Source of the DNA: Azorinus chamasolen
Lineage: Eukaryota; Mollusca; Bivalvia; Cardiida; Solecurtidae
Direction of reading: 5' to 3'
DNA length: 64,000 bases
Assembly (NCBI GenBank): GCA_963576725.1
Contig: OY755240.1
Location: 57,226,633-57,290,632, forward strand
The position numbers were made by a program, and so were the translations under genes. Of the stretch, positions 11,121 through 21,399 are shown piece after piece. The notes beneath the pieces are model-generated. The model did not search any database, was not told the DNA's origin, and worked only from the letters and a program-made list of their open reading frames with translations. Every line of letters begins with the position of its first letter. The first letter of the stretch is position 1.

Positions 11121-11728
11121 CTAGATGGAAAAGGAAAAAACAACAGTATAATGTTATATGTTAGGAAAGTTGCAAGTAATACATAGAAAATATTACACAT
11201 GGGCTGTCATCATACCATACGTTACTTTCCACATGCACTCATTCTGAACGAATCTATAGAGACTGTAATCCCACCAGGTGATAGTTTTTATAATATTGCC
11301 TTCACATGCAGTCTTAAAATTAATTATTGTTTTCCCCCAAAACCTCGTCAACTAACTTTACAAGAAACTGTAATTCCAAGCTGTATTTGTAGACTAACAT
11401 GGTATTCGTGTCCATGTACAGCAACACTTATCCTAAGCAATCAGTGGGTGCTTAACCCTTTCCCTGATCAATATTCATGTAGGAAATAATGACGTCATCA
11501 ATATTAACTAGAACTATCACTAAAGGTGATGAATACCCCCACACGGCAGCCTTGATTGCAAATTCAAGTTTTGAACATGTAACAGGACCAAATAACAAAT
11601 ATACCCAAAGTTCAAATAGAGAAAATTCTGTAATGGCTAACACTAAACACAGGAAAATTGTGTCTTGCACATGTACTATTCGTGTTTAGTATGTATGGCA
11701 AGTATCAATTTAATAAGTTTCAAAATGA

Positions 11729-13040
11729 AGGAGGAGTTTGTGACACCAACTCCCCATGTTTCATGTAAAAATGAGAAAAAATATTCAAAGTTCAGGGGGG
11801 GATAATTCTACAATGGCTAACCGTAAACACATGAAAATTGTGTCTTGCGCATCTGCTATTTGTGACCATTACGTATCCCAAATATAAATTCAGTAACTTT
11901 AAAACTGAAGGAGGAGTTTGCGACGCCAACTCCCCATATTACAAGCCAAAACAAGTATGAAGTGAATCAGGTTGAAAGTGAAGGAGTTCAAAGTACAGGA
12001 TTTTGCCTGCCAATTTCAAGACCAATTTCAAGGACAAAGGTCAAGGTCAAGGTCACAGAGACCTGAAAGTTGTGTCTTTCACGTATACTACTCCTGAGTA
12101 ATTTATTGCCAAGTATCAAGTGAATCAGGTTGAAATTGAAGGAGGAGTTCAAAGTTCAAGATTTTGCCTGCCAATTTCAAGACCAATTTCAAGGACAAAG
12201 GTCAAGGTCAAGGTCACAGAGACCTTAAATTTGTGTCTTGCACATATACTACTCCTGAGTAACATTTATGCCAAGTATCAAGTGAATCAGGTTGAAATTG
12301 AAGGAGGAGTTCAAAGTACAAGATTTTGCCTGCCAATTTCAAGACCAATTTCAAGGCCAAAGGTCAAGGTCAAGGTCACAGAGACCTGTAATTTGTGTCT
12401 TGCACATCTACTACTCCTGAGTAACATTTATGCCAAGTATCAAGTAAATCAGGTTGAAAGTGAAGGAGGAGTTCGCTGTACAAGATTTTGCCTGCCAATT
12501 TTAAGACCAATTTCAAGGCCAAAGGTCAAGGTCACAGGGATTTGAAATTTGTGTCTTGCACATCTACTTCTCCTGAGTAACATTTATGCCAAGTATCAAG
12601 TGAATCAGGTTGAAAGTGAAGGAGGAGTTCAAAGTACAAGATTTTGCCTGCCAATTTCAAGACTAATTTCAAGGCCAAAGGTCAAGGTCAAGGTTACAGA
12701 GACCTGAAATTTGTGTCTTGCACATCTACTACTCCTGAGTAACATTTATGCCAAGTATCAAGTGAATCAGGTTGAAATTGAAGGAGGAGTTCAAAGTACA
12801 AGATTTTGCCTGCCAATTTCAAGACCAATTTCAAGGACAAAGGTCAAGGTCAAGGTCACAGAGACCTGACCTGAAATTTGTGTCTTGCACATCTACTACT
12901 CCTGAGTAACATTTATGCCAAGTATCAAGTGAATCAGGTTGAAAGTGAAGGAGGAGTTCAAAGTACACGATTTTGCCTGCCAATTTCAAGACCAATTTCA
13001 AGGCCAAATGTCAAGGTCAAGGTCACAGAGACCTGAAACT
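11729..13040. repeat. 160-bp satellite with nuclear-receptor half-site clusters
   Basis: The phrase GAATCAGGTTGAAA recurs at about 11963, 12122, 12283, 12446, 12602, 12763 and 12931, a period of 156-168 bp. Most units carry AAGGTCAAGGTCAAGGTCAC, in which TCAAGGTCA is the extended monomer site of FTZ-F1/NR5A and ERR receptors. Two more diverged units lie upstream (GGAGGAGTTTG at about 11729 and 11908). The length and the GGTCAAGGTCA content suggest the old bivalve satellite BIV160; the match is from memory. The array sits in the receptor intron between exons A and B. Confidence 0.9.
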
Positions 13041-13474
13041 TTCTGCATTACGTTTGATCTGCATTAAACTACCATCGGGCGTACAGACCCATAATTAGAC
13101 CTCTTCTTGGTGACCGCTAGAGACAGTATCTACTCTATATAAATATAAACCTATGATAAACTTTAAATATACCCATAGTTCAGTATTTTTGTTCTATATG
13201 TTCAGGTAAATATCAAACCCCATTAATGGATGATTGCATCGGTGGATTTTCACTTTTAACCACATATGTAGGCTAAATAACTACCAGAGATCCAGATAAG
13301 ATGCGTTAACTAAAATATTATAAAAGAATAATTTATTTCTTCAACAAACCCTATTTTGTGACCACAATTTGGAATCCTCTCGAAGAGAGTTGTCAAAACA
13401 AAGGGTTTTGAGAAGAAATGACGGTTTTAGTATTCGGGTTCGCACCTTTATCTGTTGCTCTGTTACAATACATA

Positions 13475-13686
13475 CAGTGCAGGGAAACATCTCTATAACG
13501 GCAATTATTTTATTACATCAAGTATTTTGTGTTAAAGGTAGGTGGCTGCTTAAGGCAAAATGAAAGTAAAACAGAATGCTCCTATAGGAGCGTTCTTTTT
13601 TACTGTCACCTTGCTTTAAGCAGCCAACTGCCCTAAATACCAACTAATCAACATAATTAAGTTGCCGTTAAAGAGAGGTTTTACTG
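13475..13686. mobile_element. Pogo-like MITE
   Basis: TA then CAGTGCAGGGAAACATCTCT ... AAAGAGAGGTTTTACTG, with TA nearby. The interior has GGTAGGTGGCTGCTTAAGGC paired with GCTTTAAGCAGCCAACTGCC and a central GCTCCTATAGGAGC. It is the same family as 7921-8069 and 62866-63038. It lies in the receptor intron, about 100 bp from the exon A donor. Confidence 0.85.
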
Positions 13687-13786
13687 GATATACTTTTGTA
13701 AGATACAGTCATAGCTCCATCTACGGTCAGTGCTCAGTAACGGAAATATGCCTGCAGAAATGCATATATAAAATTGTATGACTTAC

Positions 13787-14782
13787 CTTTCTCGAAAACT
13801 TATATCTGCAATTGCAATAATAAGCAGGTAAACACCCATGAGAAAGTCTGAGGCGGCTAGATTCAAAACAAACATTCCAAAACCTTTCTGCACTTTCTTT
13901 CTGTTATGGATTACACGATAAATGAATGTTGTGGCGTTGGAAAAAAACAGCAAAAACAAATCTTCACACGAAGAGAACTCATCTTCATGTGGCCAACAAT
14001 TCTCACTCTTCACTGTGCTGGGTTTGTAGCAGCAGAATTTGTATGAGGGCGCTCGAAGTTTTTTACCCCGACAAACAGCTTTGTATCAAAATCTACGATA
14101 TCGTTTCCTTCAAAGTTGATTTCCAATGCATTAAAATTGTTGAACGTATATTTATGTATTGTGGTGATTTTATTTTCGGATATATCTAAAGTATTTGATT
14201 TTAATCCGGAAAATGTATTTGGCAAAATTTGGGAAAGTATTGTCTTTGTCATCAAAATATTATCTAAATAGCCAAGAATTTGGAATACTAATGGTTCTAT
14301 TTCCGAGAGAAGGGCATTTCCTTCCATATTTAATACTCTGATAGATCTCAATCCGAAAAACGCATCTTTTCCTAAAACTTTAATTTTGTTAAAACTCAGA
14401 TCAAGATGAATCAAACTTGATGCGTTTGTAAATGTTCTATCTTTAACTGAAGTCAGATTGCTGCCTTTTGCATATAGCTTTAATAGATACGGGAACCGTT
14501 TCTGAATTGTAAGGCTTCCATCCGTAAATACCGCGGTATTACTGATATCTAGTACACGTGTTGCTGAATCAAGATCCAGTAGGTCAATCTCTCTTATTCC
14601 ACTCGATTGACAATTTACAATGTATGGTTTGCAAGAGCATCTTCCAACACATTTAAAATCACAAATCGCTTCATCATCATTATATGGACACTGACTAATC
14701 CCATCGCATGTCTGGGTTAAAGGCATATGAATATTCGACGAACCACATTTAAAATCCCATGCACTCCTTGCCAGAGAAGCAC
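13787..14782 (-). CDS. Relaxin/GRL101-like receptor, exon A (LDLa, LRRs, hinge, TM1-2), frameshifted
   Basis: The exon begins after the acceptor TTTTCAG and ends at the donor AG|GTAAGT. It encodes part of an LDL-receptor class A module (FKCGSS, TCDGISQCPYNDDEAIC; the third Cys of the module seems to be missing), a Cys-rich LRR cap, then leucine-rich repeats such as LIHLDLSFNKIKVLGKDAF and LDISENKITTIHKYTF. After LFVGVKNFER near 14060 the frame runs into a stop. The hinge (KFCCY, DEFSSCEDL) continues in the next frame, followed directly by FLLFFSNATTFIYRV. Compared with known receptors about 17 residues of TM1 are missing. TM2 (GMFVLNLAASDFLMGVYLL) is intact. So there is one apparent 1-nt frameshift plus one deletion: a pseudogene, an allele defect or an assembly error. 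Earlier exons (signal peptide, more LDLa) are not seen. Confidence 0.8.
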
Positions 14783-14829
14783 CTGAAAAGGAATTCAAAG
14801 GAACATTATGCACTTAAAGATTAAAACAT

Positions 14830-15345
14830 TTATGAGCCCGTCACACCATGACGTTTTGGTCAGCGTTCTCTGGCGTTTGAGGAACCGTTGGTAGTCGCCC
14901 ATGGTCACTGGGATAGCGCCAGAAGAACGTTGTGTGAACGCTTGTGAACGCTAGTGAACGTCGGTGATCGCCGGAGAACGCTGGTCCGGAAAACAAGTTT
15001 GAACAAAGGTTCTCACTGAGACCAGCGTTCTCCAACGTTTAATTTTAAACGCTGAAGAACGTTTAAGAACGTTAATGTAACGTTTTACTAACGTTCGATG
15101 AGCGTTGCAATCGTTCGGATATCGTTAGTCAGTCGTTACTCTAGCGTTACTTGGTTGTTACTAAACGTTTGCTTTGCAGTGAACGACTCACTCACTGGCG
15201 AGCTGAACGGTCCCCCTAGCGCACACAGCGTGTGACTAAAGTCAAACGAACGTCAAAACGCTATTCTGTCGTTATTCACACGTTAGTCACACGCTCAACA
15301 CGATCGTCTAACGTTCACAAACCGTTCGTTGTGCACCAGTGGCAT
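14830..15345. repeat. CpG-bearing interval dominated by AACGTT-like words
   Basis: The stretch is full of GAACG, AACGTT, CGTTC and CGTTA words at irregular spacing, for example AACGCTTGTGAACGCTAGTG at about 14938. No clean monomer period is visible and no ORF of interest is present. It starts about 50 bp upstream of receptor exon A and ends near the presumed 5' LTR of the Gypsy element, so part of it could belong to either. Confidence 0.6.
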
Positions 15346-15514
15346 TCGGAATATATATGAGTTAGATATATAGTTGCATTGTACGTTATATTATGTTAAT
15401 AGGTTGAGTGGATATTTAAATAGATTGATATACTGGACAGTCTCGTTATTTACTTGTTCTATTGAAAAGAATTCCGGAATCACAATTGGCCAGCCAGTGG
15501 AAAATTGTGACAAA

Positions 15515-15532
15515 TGGGGGCTCGTCCGGGAT
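15515..15532 (+). promoter_or_regulatory. Primer-binding site for tRNA-Pro
   Basis: TGGGGGCTCGTCCGGGAT is an exact 18-base complement to the 3' end of tRNA-Pro, the primer for minus-strand synthesis in many retroelements. It follows TGTGACA and a two-base spacer, so the 5' LTR probably ends with CA at 15512. The start of that LTR was not located. Confidence 0.9.
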
Positions 15533-15642
15533 CCATTTCATACGGATTATAAATAGTTGCAAGTATTCGTTTGCATTTTACAAACAGAATATCGAGACTG
15601 GTTCTAGTTTATTTAGTGTTGTATGGACATTCTGAAAAGAAA

Positions 15643-16281
15643 ATGGAAAAGTTTGTTTCTCTTGAGAAAGAGTTAGGGCTAACTGGAACAGAGTTATTTG
15701 ATTTCGTAAAGGCCGAAAATGAGAAAGCTGAGGAGAAAAATGAAAGAGAAAGAGAGAGAAGAGCCAATGAAGAAAAAGAAGAAATAATGGCAGCTAGAGA
15801 AATGAAACGGTTAGAGTTAGAGAATGTTGCTAGAGAGAGAGAATTTGCACTTGAGTTAGAAATACTTAAGTGTAAGGGCTATACAGGTCCAGTTAAAAAA
15901 GAAGTCCGTGCGAAAATGCCCTAATTGCCTAATTTTGTTGAAGGTAAAGATAATATTGACGCTTATTTCAAACGTTTTGAAAGGTTTTCAGACAATGCTG
16001 AGTGGTCTAAAGATCAGTGGGCAACTAATCTTAGTGCGCTTCTACAGGGTAAAGCCTTAGATGTGTACTCGAGGTTATCTGCCAAGGACTCAATCAATTC
16101 TGGTGTTCTGAAAGATTCTCTGCTCAAGCGTTTCCAGTTGACAGAAGAAGGGTTTAGACAAAAACTCCGGACTTGTAAAGTGGAGACTGGTGAATCAGCC
16201 CAACAGTTTGTCGTCAGAATGAATGAGTACGTTGTGAGATGGATGGGTTTGGCCAAAGTAAATGAAACATTTGAAGGGTAA
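15643..16281 (+). pseudogene. Gypsy 1 gag, broken
   Basis: The probable start is the ATG at 15643 (MEKFVSLEKELGL). A charged coiled-coil stretch follows (EKAEEKNERERERRANEEKE). A TAA at 15922 interrupts the frame, and the capsid-like part continues in the same frame (LPNFVEGKDNIDAYFKRFER, then LLKRFQ and AQQFVVRMNEYV). A second stop follows at 16279 and the frame shifts. The product would be the structural protein of virus-like particles in the cytoplasm. Confidence 0.85.
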
Positions 16282-16312
16282 AAAGACTTAGTTTGAGTCG
16301 TCAAGTAAACCT

Positions 16313-16957
16313 TTGCATGTATTTTTAAAAGAGCGGAAAGTTAAATCAGTAGAAGAAATGGCTGAAATTGCAGATCAGTATTTAGAAGCACATGGTAATA
16401 TTAGTAACCCAGGTAAGCCAGTACTTAATTCGAAGCCAAGTTATAGCGAATTCAGGTCAAATACAACCCAGAATAGAAGTGAGAGGTCTAGGTATTGTTA
16501 TATCTGTCGCTCTGGTGCACACATTGCCAAAGACTGTCCACAAAAGTTTACTGGTAAGACAAATAGGTCCGAAAATGTTTGTGCAATGAATACAAATTGT
16601 CAGAGTGAATGGTCTAGAAGCAGGTACATGAGTAGAAGAAATTTTGTTTGCAGAGGTGGTCATAGAGGTGGTTTAGGTTTAGGTGGTCAAGAAAGGCAGA
16701 ATGATTATTCCGATAGAGTAGATGTTGGTGATGTTGGTTGTTTTGTCCAAGAGAATATTCAGGTTCAAGAGAATTCGGTTACACTTGATGGGAATCAGGA
16801 ATTACCTTTGATGTCAGGGTCTTGTAGGGGAAAGAAGACCGTCTTTCAGAATATGCCAGTTTCGAAGGGTTACATGAATAATGTCAAGATGTTGCGGGAT
16901 AGTGGTTGTTCCAGTGTAGCTGACAGGAGGGATTTTGTCGGAATGTCTAACTGGTGA
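16313..16957 (+). pseudogene. Gypsy 1 nucleocapsid zinc knuckle and start of protease
   Basis: Residues near 60-75 read CYICRSGAHIAKDC, a CX2CX4HX4C zinc knuckle of a nucleocapsid. The last 15-20 residues contain MLRDSGCSS, in which DSG is the active-site triad of a retropepsin-type aspartic protease. The frame is open from about 16313 to TGA at 16955, where the protease passes to another frame. Confidence 0.85.
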
Positions 16958-17246
16958 AACACAGAAATGTGTCTTAGACGGGACTGTGCGACGGTTACCA
17001 ATAGCTATAATCTTTGTTGATATCCCCTATTTTACAGGCACGGTTAAAGCCCTCTGTACAGAACACCCCATATATGACCTCAATTTAGGCAATATGGTAG
17101 GTTTTAGAGAGCCAGGTGATGGAGATTTAGGTTGGGAGAGACAGAGTCAGAGCAAAGAGGTTGGAGGTGAGAAGGGTGACAGTGAGCATTTAAATGCTGT
17201 GCAAACGAGGGCGCAGAAAGAGAAAGGGGAGATATTAAGAAGCTGA
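16935..17246 (+). pseudogene. Gypsy 1 protease C-terminal part and linker
   Basis: It continues the protease in the next frame: CLTGETQKCVLDGTVRRLPI, then YFTGTVKALC and IYDLNLGNM, which matches the usual flap and DLILGN end of these proteases with substitutions. The acidic linker ending LNAVQTRAQKEK follows, a common bridge to integrase in Gmr1-like elements. Confidence 0.75.
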
Positions 17247-17248
17247 AA

Positions 17249-18506
17249 GTGATGGGGAGTATCGGTGAGATTGGCGTAGAAGAAGTTAAGGAAAAGCAAA
17301 GGAGTGACATAACTCTGAGTAAATTTCGAGAGAGAGCAAGTGAGAATTCACAGCTTGTGTCTAAGACGGGTGCAAATACCCGATTTGTAGTAGCCAGAGA
17401 AATTCTGTATAGATATTTCCAGAGTGAGAAGATTGAAAATGGTAAGTTGTTCAAACAAATGTGTGTTCCCTCGGATTTAAGAAATGAAGTGTTAAAACTA
17501 GCACATGATTCAGTGATGGGTTTGTCAAACGACCTTCCCGAAAGGTAAAGTCCAGAAAGTCCCGATAGGTGTTATGCCCCTGATAGGAAACCCGTTTGAC
17601 AGAGTGCCATTTGACTTGATAGGCCCGATTAACCCATCTCCTGATCGAGGAAACCGTTTCATTCTAACATAAGTAGATTATGCAACCCGTTATTCAGAGG
17701 CAGTTGCTCTCAAACATATAGACTAAGAAACAGTTGCTGAAGCCATGGTAGAAATTTTTAGCAGAGTAGGTGTCCCAAATGAGATATTGTCCGACATGGG
17801 AAAACAATTCACTGCAGATTTAATGGGGGAGGTAGGTATATTGCTTTCTATCAGAAAGTTGACAACCACCCCATACAATCCTGCCTGCAACGGCTTAGTA
17901 GAAACATTTAATGGCACACTGAAGAGTATGATAAAAAAGATGTGTAGTGAGCAGCCCAGATTGTGGGATAGGTATATTTTCCCATTGCTTTTTGCATACA
18001 GAGAGACACCACAGGCTAGTTTAGGGTTTTCTCCCTTTGAGCTTTTGTTTGGTCGTACTGTGAGAGGTCCATTTACAATTCTAAAGGAATTGTGGACAAA
18101 GGAGAAAGAAGAGAGTGAGGTTCAGATTACATACCAGTACGTAGCAGATCTTAGAAATAGGATTGAACAGACCTTAACGTTAGCACGAGAGGAGTTAGAG
18201 AGAAATAGTCATACGTATAGGAAGTATGGTAATGTAGGTAGGAAGTCGAGGTATCTTAAAGCTGGTGATAGGGTGTTGATTCTTTTACCTACCAGTAACA
18301 ACAAATTACTGATGCACCTCCAGGGTCCGTACGAAATCACAAAGAAATTGAATGATTTCGACTACATTGTGAGAGTGAAAGGTAAAGAGAAAAATTACCA
18401 CGCAAACCTTCTTAGAAAGTACGTGACTATAGAAAACCAGGTCAGATCTAATGAATTGACTGCGACTCGATATGTCGAACTCGGAAAACTACCCCACTGC
18501 CCATAG
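17249..18506 (+). pseudogene. Gypsy 1 integrase, broken
   Basis: The N-terminal region (LFKQMCVPSDLRNEVLKLAH, giving the first His of the HHCC zinc finger) stops near 17522, where about 40 residues of the finger are missing. The catalytic core resumes at KVQKVPIG with the first Asp in FDLIGPI (about 17612), the second in LSDMGKQF (about 17790) and Glu in GLVETFNGTLK (about 17898), a D-X35-E spacing. In-frame stops occur near 17668 and 17725. The last 253-residue stretch (17745-18506) is open and ends in the C-terminal region KNYHANLLRKYV. Integrase would insert the cDNA; this copy cannot be active. Confidence 0.88.
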
Positions 18507-19490
18507 CTAATAAAACGAATTGTATGACCAGCTGCATTAGACGCTTTGACTTTGTGTTGATTATGAATGTCCACTACCCAATCTTCATTGTCAATAAACA
18601 ACAAAACTGTTTATTGTTAGTTGTTTTTTCTACAAAACAAGTGCCAGTACCATAGACACAATTTCCAAAATTGTTATATCCTTCAGAACTTCTGAAGTGC
18701 ACAAAGCCTGTAGCAAATGCAAAAAAGACCATTCCCCTTGAAAATAACAACAACAGCATACCCGGGAGACCCAAAAAAACTGTAACATGTTACTGTCCAG
18801 CCATGCATGTGTTTGGATATGTATAATCCCGTTAAATGTATTTAGAAAAGTCAACCACATATTAAGATCCCGGCAAACACCTTGAGAAATGCAAAGCCTG
18901 TGGTGTGACTTCTTAATGCTAAATATAGAGTCATAAAAAATCGTCTTACAAATTCCCTACTAAAACAAACAGCACGATAAAAGAATGTCAATGGACGAAC
19001 TAATGCCTGAAACTCTTTTAATGTAACCTTCTTCCATGCAAGCATACCCAAAATTGCAAAATATTCCTTTCCTTATTTGTCAAACCCAAACACATGAAAT
19101 CTGCTGATGATGTGGGCAAAAGGTGAAACACAAATTAAATATCACGCTTAGAAATTTCCACCCCTATTCCGATGAAATATGTCGGCAACAACATCAAAAG
19201 AAGTATAACTAACCAAACTCAAATCACCACTAATGCCACCATTTACCCTGCAACCGTGTGTGTGACAAGTTTCAAATATGCCTGTAACTGCCATCAGACT
19301 TTGGAACTAAACCTACTGGTGATATAGACTGTTTGGTATGGGATAATTCCGGAAGGTTTAAGCAAGCATACTTAAGATTGATAGTAGTCAGGGAGCCAGT
19401 AGTGCCTACCGTGCACCCCCCTAGACTTTTTTTCATGGGTACCAAAATGTTCAGAAAAGTGTCCTGAATCAGAATCGCGAATGTACTCAA
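18507..19490 (-). pseudogene. Decayed DIRS/Ngaro-like retroelement fragment (RT and RNase H)
   Basis: Reading the minus strand from 19490, an RT entry motif SISPVGLVPKSDGSYRHI is followed by stops and shifts. Then come LKEFQALVRPLTFFYRAV and REFVRRFF (19051-18851), THAWLDSNMLQFF and CYFQGEWSFLHL (18860-18680), then ITILEIVSMVLALVL and, at 18604-18510, LLFIDNEDWVVDI. The order and wording match the RT-RNase H of tyrosine-recombinase retroelements. No recombinase or terminal repeats are seen. Coding similarity stops exactly where Gypsy 1 begins. BEL/Pao is a less likely alternative. Confidence 0.65.
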
Positions 19491-19509
19491 ACTTAAATTC
19501 TTTTAGGCT

Positions 19510-21345
19510 ATGTGTATTTTAACCGTTTCCATGGCAACCCCCCCAGTTTTCGTAATGATGACCCATACCTACAAATTCGCCCATATCACAGCCAGTTTTT
19601 GTCCTAAAACTATAAAACTGGTACCAAATGGAAGATAAGACATTGTGCTTTTATTTCGAACTTGATTTTTTAATTACCTTATTTGCATACTCATGAATAT
19701 TAATGAGAACATTAAAAATAGTAAAAAAGTATAGAAATAACGTAATCCTTTCATTTTTTATCCTACAAATATCAGAAAATAACTTCAAATGCAGTTTAAC
19801 ATGATGACGAAACCCCCAGGAAACACAATATCCAATTTGAGGACCATAGCATTAATTTTAAGCACCATTTTCACCGTTTCCATGGCAACACCCAAGTTTT
19901 CGTAATGATGGTCCGTACCTGCAAAATCGTCCATATCACAGCCAGTTTTGTCCAAAACCTATAAAACTGGTACCAAATTGGAGATAGCGCATTGTGCTTT
20001 TATTTCCAGTTGTGTGTTTTTAAATTACCTTATTTGCATACTCATCAATATTAATAAGAACCTTAAAAATAGTAAAAACAATATAGAAATAACGTAAATA
20101 ATGTAAACTATTCACTTTCTATCCTACAAATATCAGAAAACAATTTCAAATGCAGTTTAACCTGATTACAAAATCCTCAGAAAACAAAATATAAAATTTG
20201 AGGACCAAAAATTTAACTCTAAGTAACTTTTTAACTGTTTCCATAGTAACCATTCATTCCACTCTGTTCACACATTTTTGTTAGTCGACACCTACCTGCA
20301 ATAATCTTCCATATCAATGGAAGTTTTTGTGCTAACTGTATTAAACTGGTACCGAATTAAAGCTAAGACATTGTGCTTTGGTTTAAAGGATATACTTAGG
20401 CATTACCTTATTTGCATGCACATGAATATTAATGAGAATAATTAAAAAATAGCAAAAAAAATACAGAAATAACGTAAACCTCTCAATTTTTATCCTACCA
20501 TAATCAGAATACAACTTCATATGTAGTTTAAATTAATGACAAAATACTCAGAAAGCTAAGTATCTAAATTGATACCCAAACAATGAACTGTAAGTAAGAT
20601 TGTAACGGTTTCCATGGTAACCGATCCTTTCACAACTTGTGGAAATTTGACATCCAACTGTAATACTCCGCTAGATCTCAGTTATTTTTGATGAATCATG
20701 AAATCAATTGTTACAAACATAGATATGAGGCATTGCTTTAATAGTAAATATTTCTTTTCTGATATAAACTAATTTGCATATGTATGAATATTTATGAGAA
20801 CAGTAATAGATGTTGAATTTTTGACAGACACCAGTCTTTCTCTTATCAAGCAAACAAAAATGCAAAATGGTTAGCTAAAGTTTGCTATGATCACTGAATA
20901 TCACCAAGATTGTTAGATAAAATAAATTTGGGACAAATTATATAGCACTGATGGTGATATATCTGTTTCCTAGGCAACCATTCTAACCTGGTTGTTCATA
21001 TTACAGAGTGTTTAAATACAATCCCTGCAACATACAAAGATATTGCGGCCTACGTTGGCGATAATTATAAATGATATAAACATATACCCGGTAGATGATG
21101 TATGAATCTTTATGTTTGGTTCACTTTATGCAAATTACCTTATTTGCATCCTCATGAATATTGATTAGTGATAAGAAAACAAAGAGAAACACTATTGAAA
21201 ATAACATGTTGCGCAGTATGCCAAGCACAACATTACACCATCCTCCAAATATAGCTTGCAATGTACCTTTTGGTGATGAATAAATAAATTTTATGTCTAA
21301 AACTGTTACCAAAATGACCATGCACTGCTTCCATGGTAACTGTTG
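19510..21345. repeat. ~360-bp tandem array with RFX X-box and octamer motif per unit
   Basis: The phrase GTTTCCATGGCAAC or a close variant starts at 19525, 19876, 20237, 20608, 20965 and 21327, giving periods of 351-371 bp. Each unit also has ATTTGCAT (19681, 20032, 20410, 20772, 21142), usually followed by CTCATGAATATTAATGAG, and a CATATCACAGCCAGTTTTTG block in the first units. Divergence rises from left to right. No ORF spans a unit. Confidence 0.88.
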
Positions 21346-21399
21346 AAAGCCAAGTACTTATGATACCCCAAACAATCTTCTGTTAGTAAATAAAATCCC

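Larger units (their letters stand above)
15515..18506 (+). mobile_element. Decayed Ty3/Gypsy retrotransposon 1, Gmr1-like gene order
   Basis: It consists of a primer-binding site, gag, zinc knuckle, protease and integrase, all in order on the plus strand and broken by several stops and frameshifts. Integrase follows protease directly and no reverse transcriptase or RNase H lies between. In most Gypsy elements RT comes before integrase; Gmr1-like elements have integrase first. The protein style (linker VQTRAQ, integrase, then a chromatin-type C-terminal region) fits the Gmr1 order, in which case RT and RNase H are simply missing after 18506. No 3' LTR is seen. Confidence 0.85.

Noticed and set aside
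12120..12545. 141-codon ORF with VNQVEIEGGVQSSRFCLPIS repeats
   Set aside because: It runs through the 160-bp satellite and its repeats are those of the satellite.
15035..15345. More LDLa exons of the receptor upstream of exon A
   Set aside because: Searched by eye on the minus strand; no C-x-C-D-G or D-x-S-D-E pattern with splice sites was found.
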